Shown piece by piece: positions 1 through 11,412 of a stretch of 64,000 nucleotides of DNA. The stretch is from Trifolium pratense (Eukaryota > Streptophyta > Magnoliopsida > Fabales > Fabaceae). The notes below the pieces were generated by a model that saw only the letters and a list, made by a program, of their open reading frames with translations, was not told the DNA's origin and ran no database searches. The stretch is taken from assembly GCF_020283565.1 (NCBI RefSeq), contig NC_060063.1, positions 3,370,563 through 3,434,562 on the forward strand. Reading direction: 5' to 3'. Every line of letters starts with the position of its first letter. Position 1 is the first letter of the stretch. Position numbers and translations under genes: made by a program.

Positions 1-570
1 AATCCTCCAAAATTCTAACCAATCCCTTATACCTCATATTTGTCTCCTTTTGATCAAACAGACACTTCAAACTCTTGAGATCACTTGAACACTTCAAATC
101 TCGACCCATATAAAATATTGTTCTCAAATCTTAAGCGCACACACAACAACCACTAATTCCAAATCATGAGTCGGATACTTCTTCCCATGAATCTTCCACT
201 TCCTCGACACATTGACCACAACCCGACCATCTATAAGAGCACACCACTTAACTCATTCTAGTAATACTTCCTTTAAATCTCTGATAACAACTAGCTAATC
301 CTCGAAAAATTCTAATCTCACTAATCGACTTAGGATTTCCTATTGCACCACGACATCCACCTTACTTAACTTATGAGCACTGATCAACTAATCCGTAAAA
401 TTGTCTAATGGTATCTTCATCCAATCGCCGATAATCAACACTCATGCGGTCATCCTTCTTATTACTCAACAACAATGTCGCGCTCCGCAACGAAACGATC
501 GATTTGACAAACCTCTTCTAATAGATCTTTTAGTTCATTCAACTCCGAAGCAGACATCACTAACACCCGA
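1..570 (-). pseudogene. Decayed Ty3/gypsy pol (RT start and RNase H)
   Basis: On the minus strand, reading from about 570 down to 1, broken frames still show the Ty3/gypsy order. First comes the 'SASELNELKDLLEE' segment that normally opens reverse transcriptase. Next is a 'KKDxRMSVDYRRL' equivalent of the KKDGSxRxCVDYRxLN motif, then an 'LSKVDVV' remnant. The RNase H stretch follows, with 'KYPTHDLEL' and an 'LEF' end corresponding to RRWLEFLEDY. The RT palm (FVDDIL region) is missing between about 340 and 250. Stops interrupt every frame. It belongs to the element whose 5' LTR is 1946-4104, and the rest of pol lies off the window to the left. Tekay/Del-type chromovirus is the closest lineage by recalled motifs, which is an inference. 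Confidence 0.75.
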
Positions 571-1930
571 ACACTCTCACTTGCATCTCTATCTATCTTA
601 CTCTCTTACACTTAAAACATCTCATAGGAATATAATCTTCTCCCCCACTTATCTCAAACCCACCTACAACTCCAATTGGAATTTTCAACTCTCATACCTA
701 ATTGTAGACTTTTACGGTTCACTAACTAGCTCTCACGAAAGAAACTAGAATCGACGGTGTTTACACACTTGTCGCATACAAAGAGTAAACTACAAAATAC
801 AAAACATGAACATCTACATTAATTTGCACAAAAGCCAAACATACTATTTCACATAGACATTCACGTAACATATATCTTCCCTTAATTCTAAAAATTAAGA
901 ATTAAATCAAAACAAGAAAAGATAAATATTTCATAACAATGAATTCTAAAATTCAACAATTTACTTTCACCTAAGCATGCCATACAAAAATATAATTATC
1001 TTAACATGGTAAAACAAAACATCAAAACTTGTGCAACACATTTACCAAATTCATCGTATAAAAAATAGCATAGTTATTCACTGTAACTTACAAATAACAA
1101 AAAGAATGAGTCAACTTTCATTTGAATAACTTAGCGCATGTCGTATATAAAGTAAAACATATGCCAAATATATCATATAATCCACTTAACTTCATTACTA
1201 ATTCCTACTCTTTTTACTTTCGTGAAAAAGAATTAGTTTCTCATACTCAAAGAAAACAATTTACATTTTCAACAAGATTTACATCATTGAAAATAAATAC
1301 TTCTTCTAAAACTTTTATACGTCCTAAAGAACTACACACAAATTATACATATATTGACATACATAAGAATTCACATAAACTCTACCACGAATAGTTAATT
1401 TATCTATTGATTCCATTAGCATATTCAAGTCATGATTGAATCTAGATAGCACAACATAATTTTTAACATTCTATACAAGTTCAATTAATAACAAAACCAT
1501 CATTATCTTCCCATTTAATTTAATCACAAGTAACACAAGAATGCAAGAATTTTCATGCTCAAGCAACTAGAACAAAACATCATCTATCATTCAAGCATTG
1601 ACAAGTTAATACTTAAACTATCATCATTTTAATATTCAATCATGAAGTAAGGATTATAAATGCTAAAGTTCATATCACTTAAAAAAAAATAAGTTTCAAG
1701 AATCAAGTAAAACAACATGCTAACAAGGAACTAGCAACAAAATTCATTAAAACTAGTCACACGTTCGCAAAATAATTATATAGTGACTAATGTGCAAGTG
1801 TAACTACGAAAATTAAATCACCAAGAAAATACAACAGTTACACAAACACGATTGACACTACGCCCACTCAGTCTGACTGCACAGACTTGCTCTGATCGAC
1901 ACATAACCCACACAGTCCGAAGACAACGGG
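571..1930 (-). other. Internal leader of the gypsy element, no coding capacity
   Basis: This AT-rich stretch lies between the primer-binding site and the RT remnant of the minus-strand gypsy element. A complete element would carry gag and protease here, but I see no zinc knuckle, no protease DTG/DSG motif and no long frame. Gag is therefore deleted or decayed beyond recognition. Confidence 0.5.
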
Positions 1931-1945
1931 GCTCTGATACCACTT
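1931..1945 (-). other. Primer-binding site (tRNA-iMet) of gypsy element
   Basis: Reads AAGTGGTATCAGAGC on the minus strand, directly after the LTR end. It is complementary to the 3' end of plant initiator Met-tRNA and fixes the element's orientation as minus. Confidence 0.85.
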
Positions 1946-4104
1946 TGTAACACCCAAACCCAATATTTAAATAAATCCAACTATAGAAAATTCTTTTTCA
2001 AAATACACAGCGGATAATAAAATTAAAACGACTCGAAGTCGAAGTTAAAATATAAAATAGTGGTTTAAGGTATTACATACTTCAAGAACATTGCTAATTA
2101 GCATAAACCTCGCTTAATAAAAATTATTTTCTAAAATAATACATTTACAATAAAATAAGAATACAAGTACAAGACTCGATAAACCCTTCCCCGTGTCATA
2201 ATCAGAGCGGAGCTTCACCAACAACTCGAACACCGACAAACATACACAACCTGATAATCTGAACCCGCAACGGTTCAACACAAACACAAAACAGAGGGTT
2301 AGATAATATAATCATAACTAGTGATCGAATATAACGAATATCCGACACTAAATAAATAAGAACAGTTACATAGATACAACTCAGACATCCACACACATAT
2401 ATCAGACATACTCAGACATATGTATATATGAGTTAAAGATAACATATATCACATAACTACATGTTATTAACGAGTTATAATAATCAGGTAACGCATTATA
2501 TTCATTTATCAATCATACATCACATTTGAGAGGTATTAATCATCAACATTAATAAATGAATTCTATATATGTCAGGTATCATTTAACAATTAGGAACAAC
2601 ACATAATTCCTAATGTATTCTAATGTCACATAGATGTGATATCACCTAGACACATCTAATGCATGTGGTACCATTTCATCATAATTTTGGATAATTTAAT
2701 CCAAGTGTTTTAGATCATCGTCTCTAAAACATTCTAGATCATTGTCTCTAGAATAACAGTAAACTAGATCATCGTCTCTAGGATACTCATCAATAGACAC
2801 AACTTATGAATGCATGAATGTGCATATACCAAACATATGGTTTTATCTCAACTATAACATCAACATAATATGGATAACATAATCCAAATATTCTAAATCA
2901 TCGTCTTTAGAATACATCTACTCATGATAAATTATCATTTATCATCATTAATAAATCAACATCATAATTTATCATAATCTATCAACAAGCCTAATCATCA
3001 TCATTAATCAACAACACATAATGTATCAACAAGACTTAACAACATCACTATCATCATCAACTCATGGAAAATACATTTATTCCATACTCAAAAGATACTA
3101 AAACTAATCAACAACAATTAGTTATTTAATTCAATTAATAAAAACTAATTAAGCATACTTTATATGCAAACACAAACAACCAACAATCATCTTAGAAAAC
3201 AAACTCCGTAATCGGAATGTACACGAAAAAATGAGCAAAATAGATTCCGGGTGCATAAGTCAACAAAAAGTCAAAATAGTCAACATAAGGGGTTGCGTCG
3301 ACTATAGCGTCGGCCAGATTGCGTCGCAAGCGCATTGTTCATACTGCAGAATTCTGCAGGATGCGTTTTGGTGCGATTTGGGTCCAAATAAGCACTTTAA
3401 AGCTACGAAAATCACTTATTTAAACCCACAAATTCATGTCAAACAATTACCACACTTATAACATGATTAAATCAACTTAAATCATCAATTATAAGCACTT
3501 ATTCATGGATTTTCATCATTTATCAAATCATTTCATTTATAAATCATGAACACACATAGATAATCATATATCATAACATAAATTTCATGATTAACATATT
3601 CCTAAATCCCATAACTAACCCAAAATGAAAAAGAGATGAGAAGAGTTTGAGCTAGAGAAGGATACTTCTCTCCTCTCCATTAATTCACCTCAAAGATTAT
3701 AAAACTACCCTCATACCTCTAATGAAGCTTGAAAAATGGAAGCTTGGTTGTTCTTTGAGCTTGGTTCTCACTTCTTCGTTTCTTCCTCCCTTTGTTTCTA
3801 GAGCCTCTCTTTCTAACTTCCCTAAGAAATGTGAATAATGACTGTTTCTCTTACTAACTAGCTTTTATAGTTAGGTTTTCTACAAAATTCCAATTCACAC
3901 CCCCCATTCTACTAACTTACTAACATAATACTCATTCTATTTATTTTAGGCACAACTCACCTAAAGCTCCATAAAGAAATTCTCATCTATTAATTACTCT
4001 AGTTAGAAGTTTAAGTCTAAACTCATAAATACCGAAATATTCAATTACGAAAGTTACACGCCACAATAAATAAATATTCTAATAATAAAAATTGGGATGT
4101 TACA
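1946..4104 (-). mobile_element. 5' LTR of Ty3/gypsy retrotransposon
   Basis: A 2159-bp LTR bounded on the plus strand by TGTAACACCC and GGGATGTTACA, which gives TG...CA ends within a TGTAAC/GTTACA inverted repeat. The adjacent primer site on the left shows this is the 5' LTR of an element running leftwards. A related, truncated LTR starts at 20006 and shares the first part (similar sequence up to the 'TTTTTCAAAATACACA' segment and beyond). Short 'AGATCATCGTCTCTA' repeats occur at 2713-2795 and again, diverged, near 2900. The 3' LTR lies outside the window, so the target duplication cannot be checked. Confidence 0.85.
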
Positions 4105-5130
4105 GGGTCCTACTGGCTTATCTTACTAGCTTATAACTTATTTTTCAAACGTTATTTTAAGTAGCTTATGAGTTTATAGCTTATAACTTACTTCCTCAGT
4201 TCCAAAATGTAAGTCGTTTTGACCATATTACACAAACTAAGAAATGTCATTAATGTTGTACAGAAAAGATAAATTATGAGTTAGTTTACAAAATTGTCCT
4301 TTATTAATGGTATGAGAAAAATAAATTGAAGAATTGAAAGAAGAAAGATAAATAAATAATTAATGGTATAATAGGAAAATGAGCATTAAATTGCATTAAA
4401 GTAACTTATACTTTGGTACTGGACTGGGCAATGGGCCAAGAGAAAATTGACTAGGCCCAATAGATCCAAGACAGCAAAGCCCAATCAAAAGTAGTCCATG
4501 AGATTCAAAATCCTGAGGGCGAGAACAAGAACACGTGGCACCAGCAATTCAAGAGGCGGTGTCGCACCAAAATATCTTCTTCTCCACGAATCTCAATTGT
4601 TTAGCTTCACATGGAAGAAATCATCACCCCCCATGACCTTCCATAGCTTGGGGACGAAGGAAAGAATAACTGCCCCTGTTTAGACAGGGCTCGCTGGAAA
4701 ATATGGTGGTGGCCGAAAAATCAGGGAATTAAACTTGGAGAAGAAGAAATTCAAATGTTATAAATAACATTGCATATTCATTGTAAAGAACGATGGTCAA
4801 TTACTCATCAAAACTTATGTACGATTATTCTTATATTATTCTTATAAATAATATAACCCCCTTGAGTGTTCACCAGAACATGTACAATTATTATTTTTCA
4901 AAGTGAGTTACATTTTGGAATGGATGGAGTATCATATTTTCTTTCAATTTTACCCTTATCATGTTACTTGAAAAAAATTAAATATTAATTAAATATTTTT
5001 TTATGTCATTTCATACTTCTAAGCTAGTTCACTCGTTAATTTTATCAAACACTATAAATTCAATAAGTTAGTTTATTCGCTATAAACTAGCTTATCAGCT
5101 AACCGATATTTTTTACTGAACATAACCTTA
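4105..5130. mobile_element. Nested small transposons (MITE interrupted by Stowaway and LTR-like insert)
   Basis: The outer pieces at about 4110-4188 and 5020-5130 carry the inverted-repeat style 'AGCTTATAACTTA' / 'AACTAGCTTATCAGC' sequence of a common plant MITE. Inside it is a Stowaway-type element at 4191-4929, with ends CTTCCTCAGTTCC and GGAATGGATGGAG, flanked by TA. That element is itself interrupted at about 4416-4896 by a roughly 480-bp insert. The outer MITE boundaries are approximate. Confidence 0.5.
4416..4896 (+). mobile_element. LTR-like insert inside the Stowaway MITE
   Basis: A roughly 480-bp stretch, less AT-rich than its surroundings, begins near TGGACTGGGCAATGGGCC. It contains repeated GCCCAAT-like motifs, a TATAAATAA box at about 4759 and a 3' AT-rich tail. 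That is the layout of a small solo LTR, but I cannot define a clean target duplication. A diverged AAAGTxAxTTAxATTTTGG-like segment flanks both sides. It has no protein motif; a 61-codon frame at 4498-4683 resembles nothing I know. Confidence 0.35.
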
Positions 5131-5707
5131 ATATCTCTATTGGTGTGTTTAATTCGAGAAAAAAAATAACACCGAAAACAATGAATAAACTTGAATTAAA
5201 TTAGTTTAATTTCATTCATAGTTTTCTGTGTTTTTCTTTCTTCTATTTTTAAAACATTAAAATGTACATTTGTCACAAAAAAAACATTAATATGTACAAT
5301 TAACAAATTCATTAGTTTTTAAATTATTGTAAAAGATAATAAAAATATTTTTTCAAAAAATAATAAAGCATAAAAACTAAAAAGGATACCGGAGGAGCTG
5401 GATTGAGATCCTCTCTCCAATTCTTAAAATATCAGAAGAATAAAAAAATACAGAAACAAGAAAAAACAAAAGTCTTCACCAATCAACAACGTTTCTAAGT
5501 TCTAACCATCTAAATTATTATTACAACATTATAATTTATTTAAAAGAAAAGTTAATTATTAGTAGCTCCAAAAAATATAAGAAAAAAAAAGACACGTAGA
5601 TTCAATTTGTCGTTCGGAGAAATCAAGATAACAACACCTTAGGAGAAACCAAACCTTCAATGTTACACCGACGGCGGCGCGTGGAACAACACCCCAAGCA
5701 ACAAATC
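5131..5707. other. Gene-free AT-rich spacer
   Basis: AT-rich sequence with A-tracts, downstream of the minus-strand NIMIN-like gene, where its 3' UTR should lie. No other feature seen. Confidence 0.5.
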
Positions 5708-6106
5708 TCACGCGCCACCGCTATCAGCTGCTTCCGGAGCCACGGCGTTCAAGTCAAAACCTTGATTTCTAGTTACCACATCTCCACCCATTTTTTCCTT
5801 CTTATTCTCAACTTCCACAGTGGCGCCGCCGTGGTCGACATCGAGTTCCGGCGGTTTCTCAAGTGTTTCTCTCCATTCTCTTCCACCTTTTCCTTTGTCA
5901 TCAAAATATTTGACAACCACTTTCATTCTTTTGAGTATTGAATAAAATTCTTCAACTTCTTCCTCTGTTGGAACTTCACTACCTTCTTCTTTTTCTTCAT
6001 CTTTTTTTGATCCTTTTGATTTCAATTTTTGCTTCATTAATCTTTCACAATTTTCTTCTTCATCTTCTTTTGTGACTCTTTTCTTCTTCCTCTTCTCGAG
6101 TTCCAT
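5708..6106 (-). CDS. NIMIN-like (NPR1-interacting) small EAR-motif protein
   Basis: A single-exon 132-residue frame. The N-terminal half is highly charged (Lys/Glu-rich, residues 1-45) and contains nuclear-localisation-like KRKKKR. Residues about 48-70 hold 'EEEVEEFYSILKRMKVV', which resembles the short helix that NIMIN/NRR proteins use to bind NPR1. Near the C terminus 'FDLNA' is an LxLxL/DLN-type EAR repression motif. In Arabidopsis, NIMIN proteins bind NPR1 and damp salicylic-acid-dependent defence genes. Start choice: the first ATG of the open frame, with the TATAAAAAG-like box about 130 bp upstream. Intronless structure and length fit the NIMIN family. The assignment rests on short motifs only, so a different small EAR protein is possible. 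Confidence 0.6.
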   Translation of the reverse strand: MELEKRKKKRVTKEDEEENCERLMKQKLKSKGSKKDEEKEEGSEVPTEEEVEEFYSILKRMKVVVKYFDDKGKGGREWRETLEKPPELDVDHGGATVEVENKKEKMGGDVVTRNQGFDLNAVAPEAADSGGA

Positions 6107-6236
6107 GATAGATTAAATAATTTATTTATCAATTAGATACACAAAAAACACAGATCAAGAAGCATAAGAATATAAATAGTGCATATGATATTTTATGAAG
6201 AAATAGAATAAGACCATGTTTGTTAAAAGAAGTCTT

Positions 6237-6246
6237 CTTTTTATAT
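6237..6246 (-). promoter_or_regulatory. Candidate TATA box of the NIMIN-like gene
   Basis: The minus strand reads ATATAAAAAG about 130 bp upstream of the ATG at 6106. Position and sequence are the only support. Confidence 0.4.
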
Positions 6247-6386
6247 TTGTTTAAAAAGAACATGGACAAACTAGTTAATTAAAAATAATAAAAAAGTAAT
6301 ATTAATTTGGTAGAAGAACTTTTTGCTTATTGACTGTCCATCATAAATAAATAATACAGTAGTCTCATAAAAAATCATAAATAATT

Positions 6387-6915
6387 CGGGACGGATCCAG
6401 GAATCTATAAAACGGGGCCGAAATAATTAAATTATAAATATTAAATAAATTATAATAATTATAATATTACTTAAATATGTTTAATAAAAAATACATTACA
6501 TTATTTATCTAAATTGTACACGAACACGACATTGCTTTCTATCATAAAATTCATCAACAACCGAATCATATTAATTAGTTTGAAATTCATTTTCTATCTT
6601 ATTTCTCAACCTATTTTTCACAATCTTCATAGCAAGAAAATAATCTTTCACTTGTAGCAAACAACCAGAACTAACTTAATTGAATTTGGACTTTAATAGT
6701 GTATAATATATATTATTAAAATATTTTAAAGCAAATTGTTACACTTACTATGTTGTGTTGTGGGTGTCTATTTTGCATCAAACCGTCGTTACTAACTTTT
6801 AACACAATTATCAAATATCAATTTATGTAGTATGTATCAAGAATAAGTATATGGGAAAAAAAATGACAAGAGGGGGGGCCTCAGCCCCTACTTGCCCCCC
6901 TTATGTCCGTCCCTG
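6387..6915. mobile_element. hAT-like non-autonomous element, 529 bp
   Basis: The ends are CGGGACGGATCC on the left and GTCCGTCCCTG on the right, i.e. terminal inverted repeats of the CAGGGACGGA type common in plant hAT elements. The flanks AAATAATT (6379-6386) and AATAATAT (6916-6923) are compatible with a slightly decayed 8-bp duplication. There is a G-run and C-run subterminal block near the right end (about 6872-6900). No transposase frame is visible. Confidence 0.65.
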
Positions 6916-7505
6916 AATAATATAACAGTACAGAATCACCCTAATTTTTCTTTGATTTTTTTCTTGTCCATCCACTAGGGATGGATCAACTAGATGGATT
7001 TTTAATTTGGAGTCTCTTCTTTTAATTAATTTTTTTATTTATTTTTATTTAAACTAGTGATTTTTACATATTTTTAATATTTGTAGTTTTTTTTAGTGTT
7101 TTTGTTTTTAATTGGCTAAATTTTATTAATAGACAAATCTCATAAACAAGAAGAATAAGATATTGTTGGATCAAACAAAGAAAGGTAAGGTGATGAAAAC
7201 ACCTTAACCAATCAAAAAGTACAATAAATCACTACATCAATTCACCCTTAACAAAACCTAAACAACACCATGTAAAATTCTAAAATGACTCATTGACGTC
7301 CCACTCCAACCCCAACCTAAAATCATAGCAAAACACTAAAGTGAAGTAGAATAGAAGTATCTCCCACCGAAAATATCATTGTCGAACCAGACTCATCCAA
7401 ATGAAGAAAAAGTCGTCAACTAAACACACTCAACACATATATGAGCAAATTGCAACCCACCAAAGCATCTAGCACGGTGGAGACCGCCGGAAGCCTCTGG
7501 TATAT
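6916..7505. other. Gene-free spacer
   Basis: AT-rich sequence without a recognisable gene. The part from about 7140 to 7500 is richer in CAA/ACC and may be the flank of a further repeat. Confidence 0.4.
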
Positions 7506-8957
7506 GTTGGAATTTAAGAGGGGGTTTTCAAAAATTAATCCTCTTAGCGGAACAATCCTGATGAACGGATCTTGATTAAACCATTAATCACAAAATCAAA
7601 GAACACAAAACCACAAGTTTATGTGTTTAGCTCTTGAAGTGCAGAACCTTTGAAGTAGAAACTGATCCTGATCACAAGCAAAGCAAAGTAGTGATGCATC
7701 TACTCAGTCCACACGAACAGAACTTCTCCGATGACCGGTGCTAGCCAATTCCACCAGAGATTCAGAGAGAATAGGGTTTAGAGAGTGGCGGCTAGGTTTC
7801 ACTTTGTGAATTAGGTTAAAACTCTATTTAAAACTTCATCACAAGGGTTCTATTTATAGAACCACTTGTGTGATCATCAAGCCAAGCATTGCACCGTACC
7901 TTACGGTGAACCGCATTTCTCTATTTTCATAAATTAAATAATAAGTCATACTTAATTATTTAATTATTAATAAGTCCTACTTATTATTTTATAAATAAGT
8001 CTTATTTATTTCTCTCATCTATATGTCCTTTGTGTGTGACCCTATAGGTTCTCGTAACGTTGGCAATAATATTAAATCACATATTTAATATTATAAACAG
8101 TGAGCGGCATCTAGCAACACATCACTGCTACCCAAGTGACGAGAATGTCATGTGATCTGACGAAACATTTCCGTGATAACGATCATGTGTATAATTACCC
8201 CTTTGCCCTTATATCTATATTGAACACAAGGCATAGATCGTGTCACCCTTGTATGGTTCAATATCTTATTTCTTGATCTCAGAATATACTGAGCAACGAA
8301 TAAGCTCAATATCTCATATTGACTTAGTTTGGCGTGGCCACGCATTTTATCAGTCATATTCCATCAAGAGGCCTACAAATATTGCTCTTGTTACGTAGGA
8401 GGGGCAAATTCCATCTAGGTCACTCATGTCCCTCAACATGGTTTGTGGAGTACCCATCAACCGACTTTATAGTCATCCTGTTACGGACAATGTTTGAACG
8501 ACAACTAAGCACTCTACTCCACATCTAGGTTTCATAGTGGTTCCAGGTCGAAGGGTGATATACATCATTATCACTATGAGAATAACTTATGACACTTTTC
8601 ATAACATACTATGTAGTATTCTCAAGGCAACTTAATCCAATATAAATATTACTCATAATATTTATATCTATGTGAAGACTTGACATCTCATATCCATGAC
8701 TCATGAGATGAGGTTATCAGTCTACTCACATAATAGTCTCTATATTTTATCGTTATCCCACATCACAGTAAAATTTGACTACGGATACTTTAAGAATAGT
8801 GTCCTTATGTTTAATGGAGTCTCACTATTAAGTCATACTTAATGTTCCATTAATTAGACTAGCTATTCTAGGGACTTTATTAGTTTGAAATAAACATAAT
8901 AAAGAAATGTCTTATTATATATATTAAACATATAAATCAAAGTCATGATACAAAAGA
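7506..8957 (-). mobile_element. Solo or truncated Ty1/copia LTR, related to the 11.4-18.2 kb element
   Basis: It begins TGTTGGAATTTAAG and then follows the order of the copia LTRs at 11413 and 16869: AGTCCACACGAACAG, TATTTATAGA, GTGTGTGACCCTATAGG, AACAGTGAGCGGCATCTAGC, GGAGGGGCAAATTCCATCTAGG, and ATTAATATT-type spacers. It clearly belongs to the same LTR family but is much more diverged. The right end differs from the family end (CACCAACA), so it is a subfamily member or truncated. No internal coding region adjoins it. Confidence 0.7.
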
Positions 8958-8959
8958 AG

Positions 8960-9360
8960 ATTCTATCAAAATTGATTATCTTTTAGGGTTTAGTATAAGC
9001 AAAAAGTCTATTTTTGTGCGTGGTTGTTTTACTTTTGTCATAGTGTGAAGTCGTTTGTGTTGATTTTCCGTCTTAGTACCATGTTTGTGTTGATTTCTCG
9101 TCTTGGTAGAGTGTTTATTTTGATTTTTTGTCATAGTACGCTGTTTGTTTTGTTCAAATTTGCAAATTTGATTCAATCCAAAATCAATGCAGATTTAATG
9201 ATTTTAGTGTCTTCAATGTTGCAAATTCAGAGGCATGACTATTTCAGACATTTGAATTATGATGATCATTTGAATGTTGTTTTTAAGAGGAATTATTTTG
9301 TCATTCAAAAAGGATTAGCGGCACAGCTTGTTGTCCATTTCCCTTTCGTTCATGTGTAAT
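8960..9360. repeat. Dispersed repeat, copy 1 (T-rich GTTTTGATTT type)
   Basis: Contains several diverged repeats of a 'GTCTTAGTACCATGTTTGT GTTGATTT' type unit, followed by a 'TTCAAATTTGCAAATTTGATTC' segment. The same order occurs at 24727-24890. Open frames on both strands here are by-products of the repeat. Confidence 0.5.
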
Positions 9361-9940
9361 TATCCTATATTTATTAATTTTATATAATTCATTCATTTCT
9401 GAGGAAGAAAAACAAATTGTAGGTTTTGTCATTAGGCTTATGCTATTAACTTCAGTGGTGTGAGCTTGTTCGCAAATACATCTTTTTTAGTTTTTAGTAA
9501 TATGTAATTATTTCGATTGAAGTACTTTACAAATTTAAATGAATAAATATTGTTGTTTTTTAGTAAAACAAATAGTGCCGAATCAAAATATATCACGATA
9601 ATGAATTGGATAAATGTTATGGGATTTGAACCTTCTAAGTAAGTGATTATGTGTTCGATTTGACTCTTCTGTATGAAGAAAATTTAATTTTGAAAGAAGA
9701 TTATTCACCGTTAAACGCTGGCCGGCCCTAGCCTCTTTTTAAAACAAAAAATTATATATTTAAAAATTATCTTTAAAAATTTAAATTCAAAAATAGAAAA
9801 TAAAAAAAGGTTATCTTTAAAAATATGAATATAGATGTATACTTTTTTATCTACATAAAGTTTACCTAAGTTTGGTACTAAATACTCACTAGAAACTATT
9901 TTTTGGGCTAAAACATATTCGATCACTTGAATAAAAATAA
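9361..9940. other. Gene-free AT-rich spacer
   Basis: AT-rich; I see no gene, RNA or clear element end. Confidence 0.4.
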
Positions 9941-10352
9941 GCCTAAATTATATTTTTGACCTCCTATATTTCATAAATTGCGTTTTTGAACTCTTAACTT
10001 CCAAAATAGCATTTTTTGTCTCCTAATTTTCACAAACTTATGATTTTTGCTCCATGACCAAGTTAATGCACATGTGGCAATTGACTCACATATCACGTCA
10101 ACATATCTTGCCACATGAACGATAACTCACATGCCATGCCAACATATGTGGCAAGTCATGCTGACGTGACATGTGAGTAATTGTTCACGTGGCAAAACTA
10201 GTTGATGTGACATGTAAGTCACTTGTCACATGTGCGTTGACTTGGTCAAAATCAGTGTGGGGTAATCCTTTTGCAACATACATTCAAGTTATGAGCCAAA
10301 ATAACAAATTTTTTAAAATTAGAAGGCCAAAAATACAATTTAGTCTAAAATC
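9941..10352. mobile_element. MITE with CCTAAATT...AATTTAG inverted ends
   Basis: The left end reads CCTAAATTATATTTTTGACC and the right end GGCCAAAAATACAATTTAG, which are inverted partners. The interior has repeated CACATG/GTCAC palindromic words (CACATGTGGCAA, TGACGTGACATGTGAG), so the strand can fold extensively. This matches the widespread foldback MITE family of legumes. Boundaries are accurate to a few bases. Confidence 0.65.
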
Positions 10353-10660
10353 TATATAACAGCCATCAAACAGAAGAAATTATGTGTATCAAAGGTTGTC
10401 GTCTATAACAAATTGCATGTGTTGACTTTCAATGATTTAAAACTATGCTAATAAAAAGTTATTTTATTTAACAATATCAATAGAATAGTTGTTTTATAGA
10501 TGCACCTCCACTCTTGATCTTCCTTTTTCACTATCAGATAAGGATATGAATTAGTTTTCATATTTTATCCTTTCAAACCTATTTTGGGAGTGTTTTTTGG
10601 TTGAAACATGAATGTAAATAGATAATATCATGTAATTATTTTTATTGTTTTAATTGAGTC

Positions 10661-10670
10661 TATATATAAA
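10661..10670 (+). promoter_or_regulatory. Candidate TATA box of the transporter pseudogene
   Basis: TATATATAAA lies 75-84 bp upstream of the former ATG at 10745, a normal position for a plant TATA box with a short leader. Confidence 0.5.
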
Positions 10671-11407
10671 GTTTTGCAAAGGAGGTAATTCATTTGAAAA
10701 CTTATATTAATTTTTGTCTCTACTTTTAAACAAAACATAAAATTATGGCCGGTGGAGGATTTACTGATGTAGGGTCTCTCAAAAGAGTTCCTCTTTATGA
10801 ATATAAGATTACATGATACTTCATCTTTTCGTGCATTGTTGGTGCTTTTGGTGGCTCTCTATTTGGATATGATCTTGGTGTTTCAGGTAAGAATGTTTTA
10901 TGAGTTAAGCCTTGAGGGTACAATTTCTAAGAGTTTAATGATTGTGCATTATCGCCTTACAAACACACGTTAAAATATTAACTAATTATCCTTTCAGGTG
11001 GAGTTACTTCCATGGATGATTTCTTGATAGAATTATTTCCCCAAGTGTATGAGAGGAAGCATGCACGTATGCAAGAAACTGATTATTGTAAATACGATGA
11101 TCAAATGTTGACGCTTTTTACCTCATCTCTCTATTTTGTGGCATTCGTGTCCACCTTTGGTGCTTCCTCTCTAACAAAAAACAAAGGCAGAAGAGCTAGT
11201 ATTATTGTTGGTTCTTTAGCTTTTTCATAGGAGCTGTCATTAATGCTTTCGCTGTCAACATTTCAATGTTGATCGTTGGTCGTGTCCTTCTTGGTGTTGG
11301 CATTGGATTTGGTAATCAGGTAACTTGACTGCTCAAAAATGATAAATTATGTCTTTGTGTAAGAAAATATATTATTTTAAGTTATAGTTGTTCTATTTTG
11401 ACACACA

Positions 11408-11412
11408 AATTT
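11408..11412. repeat. Target-site duplication, left copy
   Basis: AATTT, repeated exactly at 18177-18181, flanks the copia element and proves a transposition event into intron 2 of the transporter gene. Confidence 0.9.

Noticed and set aside
5660..5941. 93-codon plus-strand frame opposite the NIMIN-like gene
   Set aside because: Antisense frame in the GC-richer coding part; the minus frame has the recognisable motifs.
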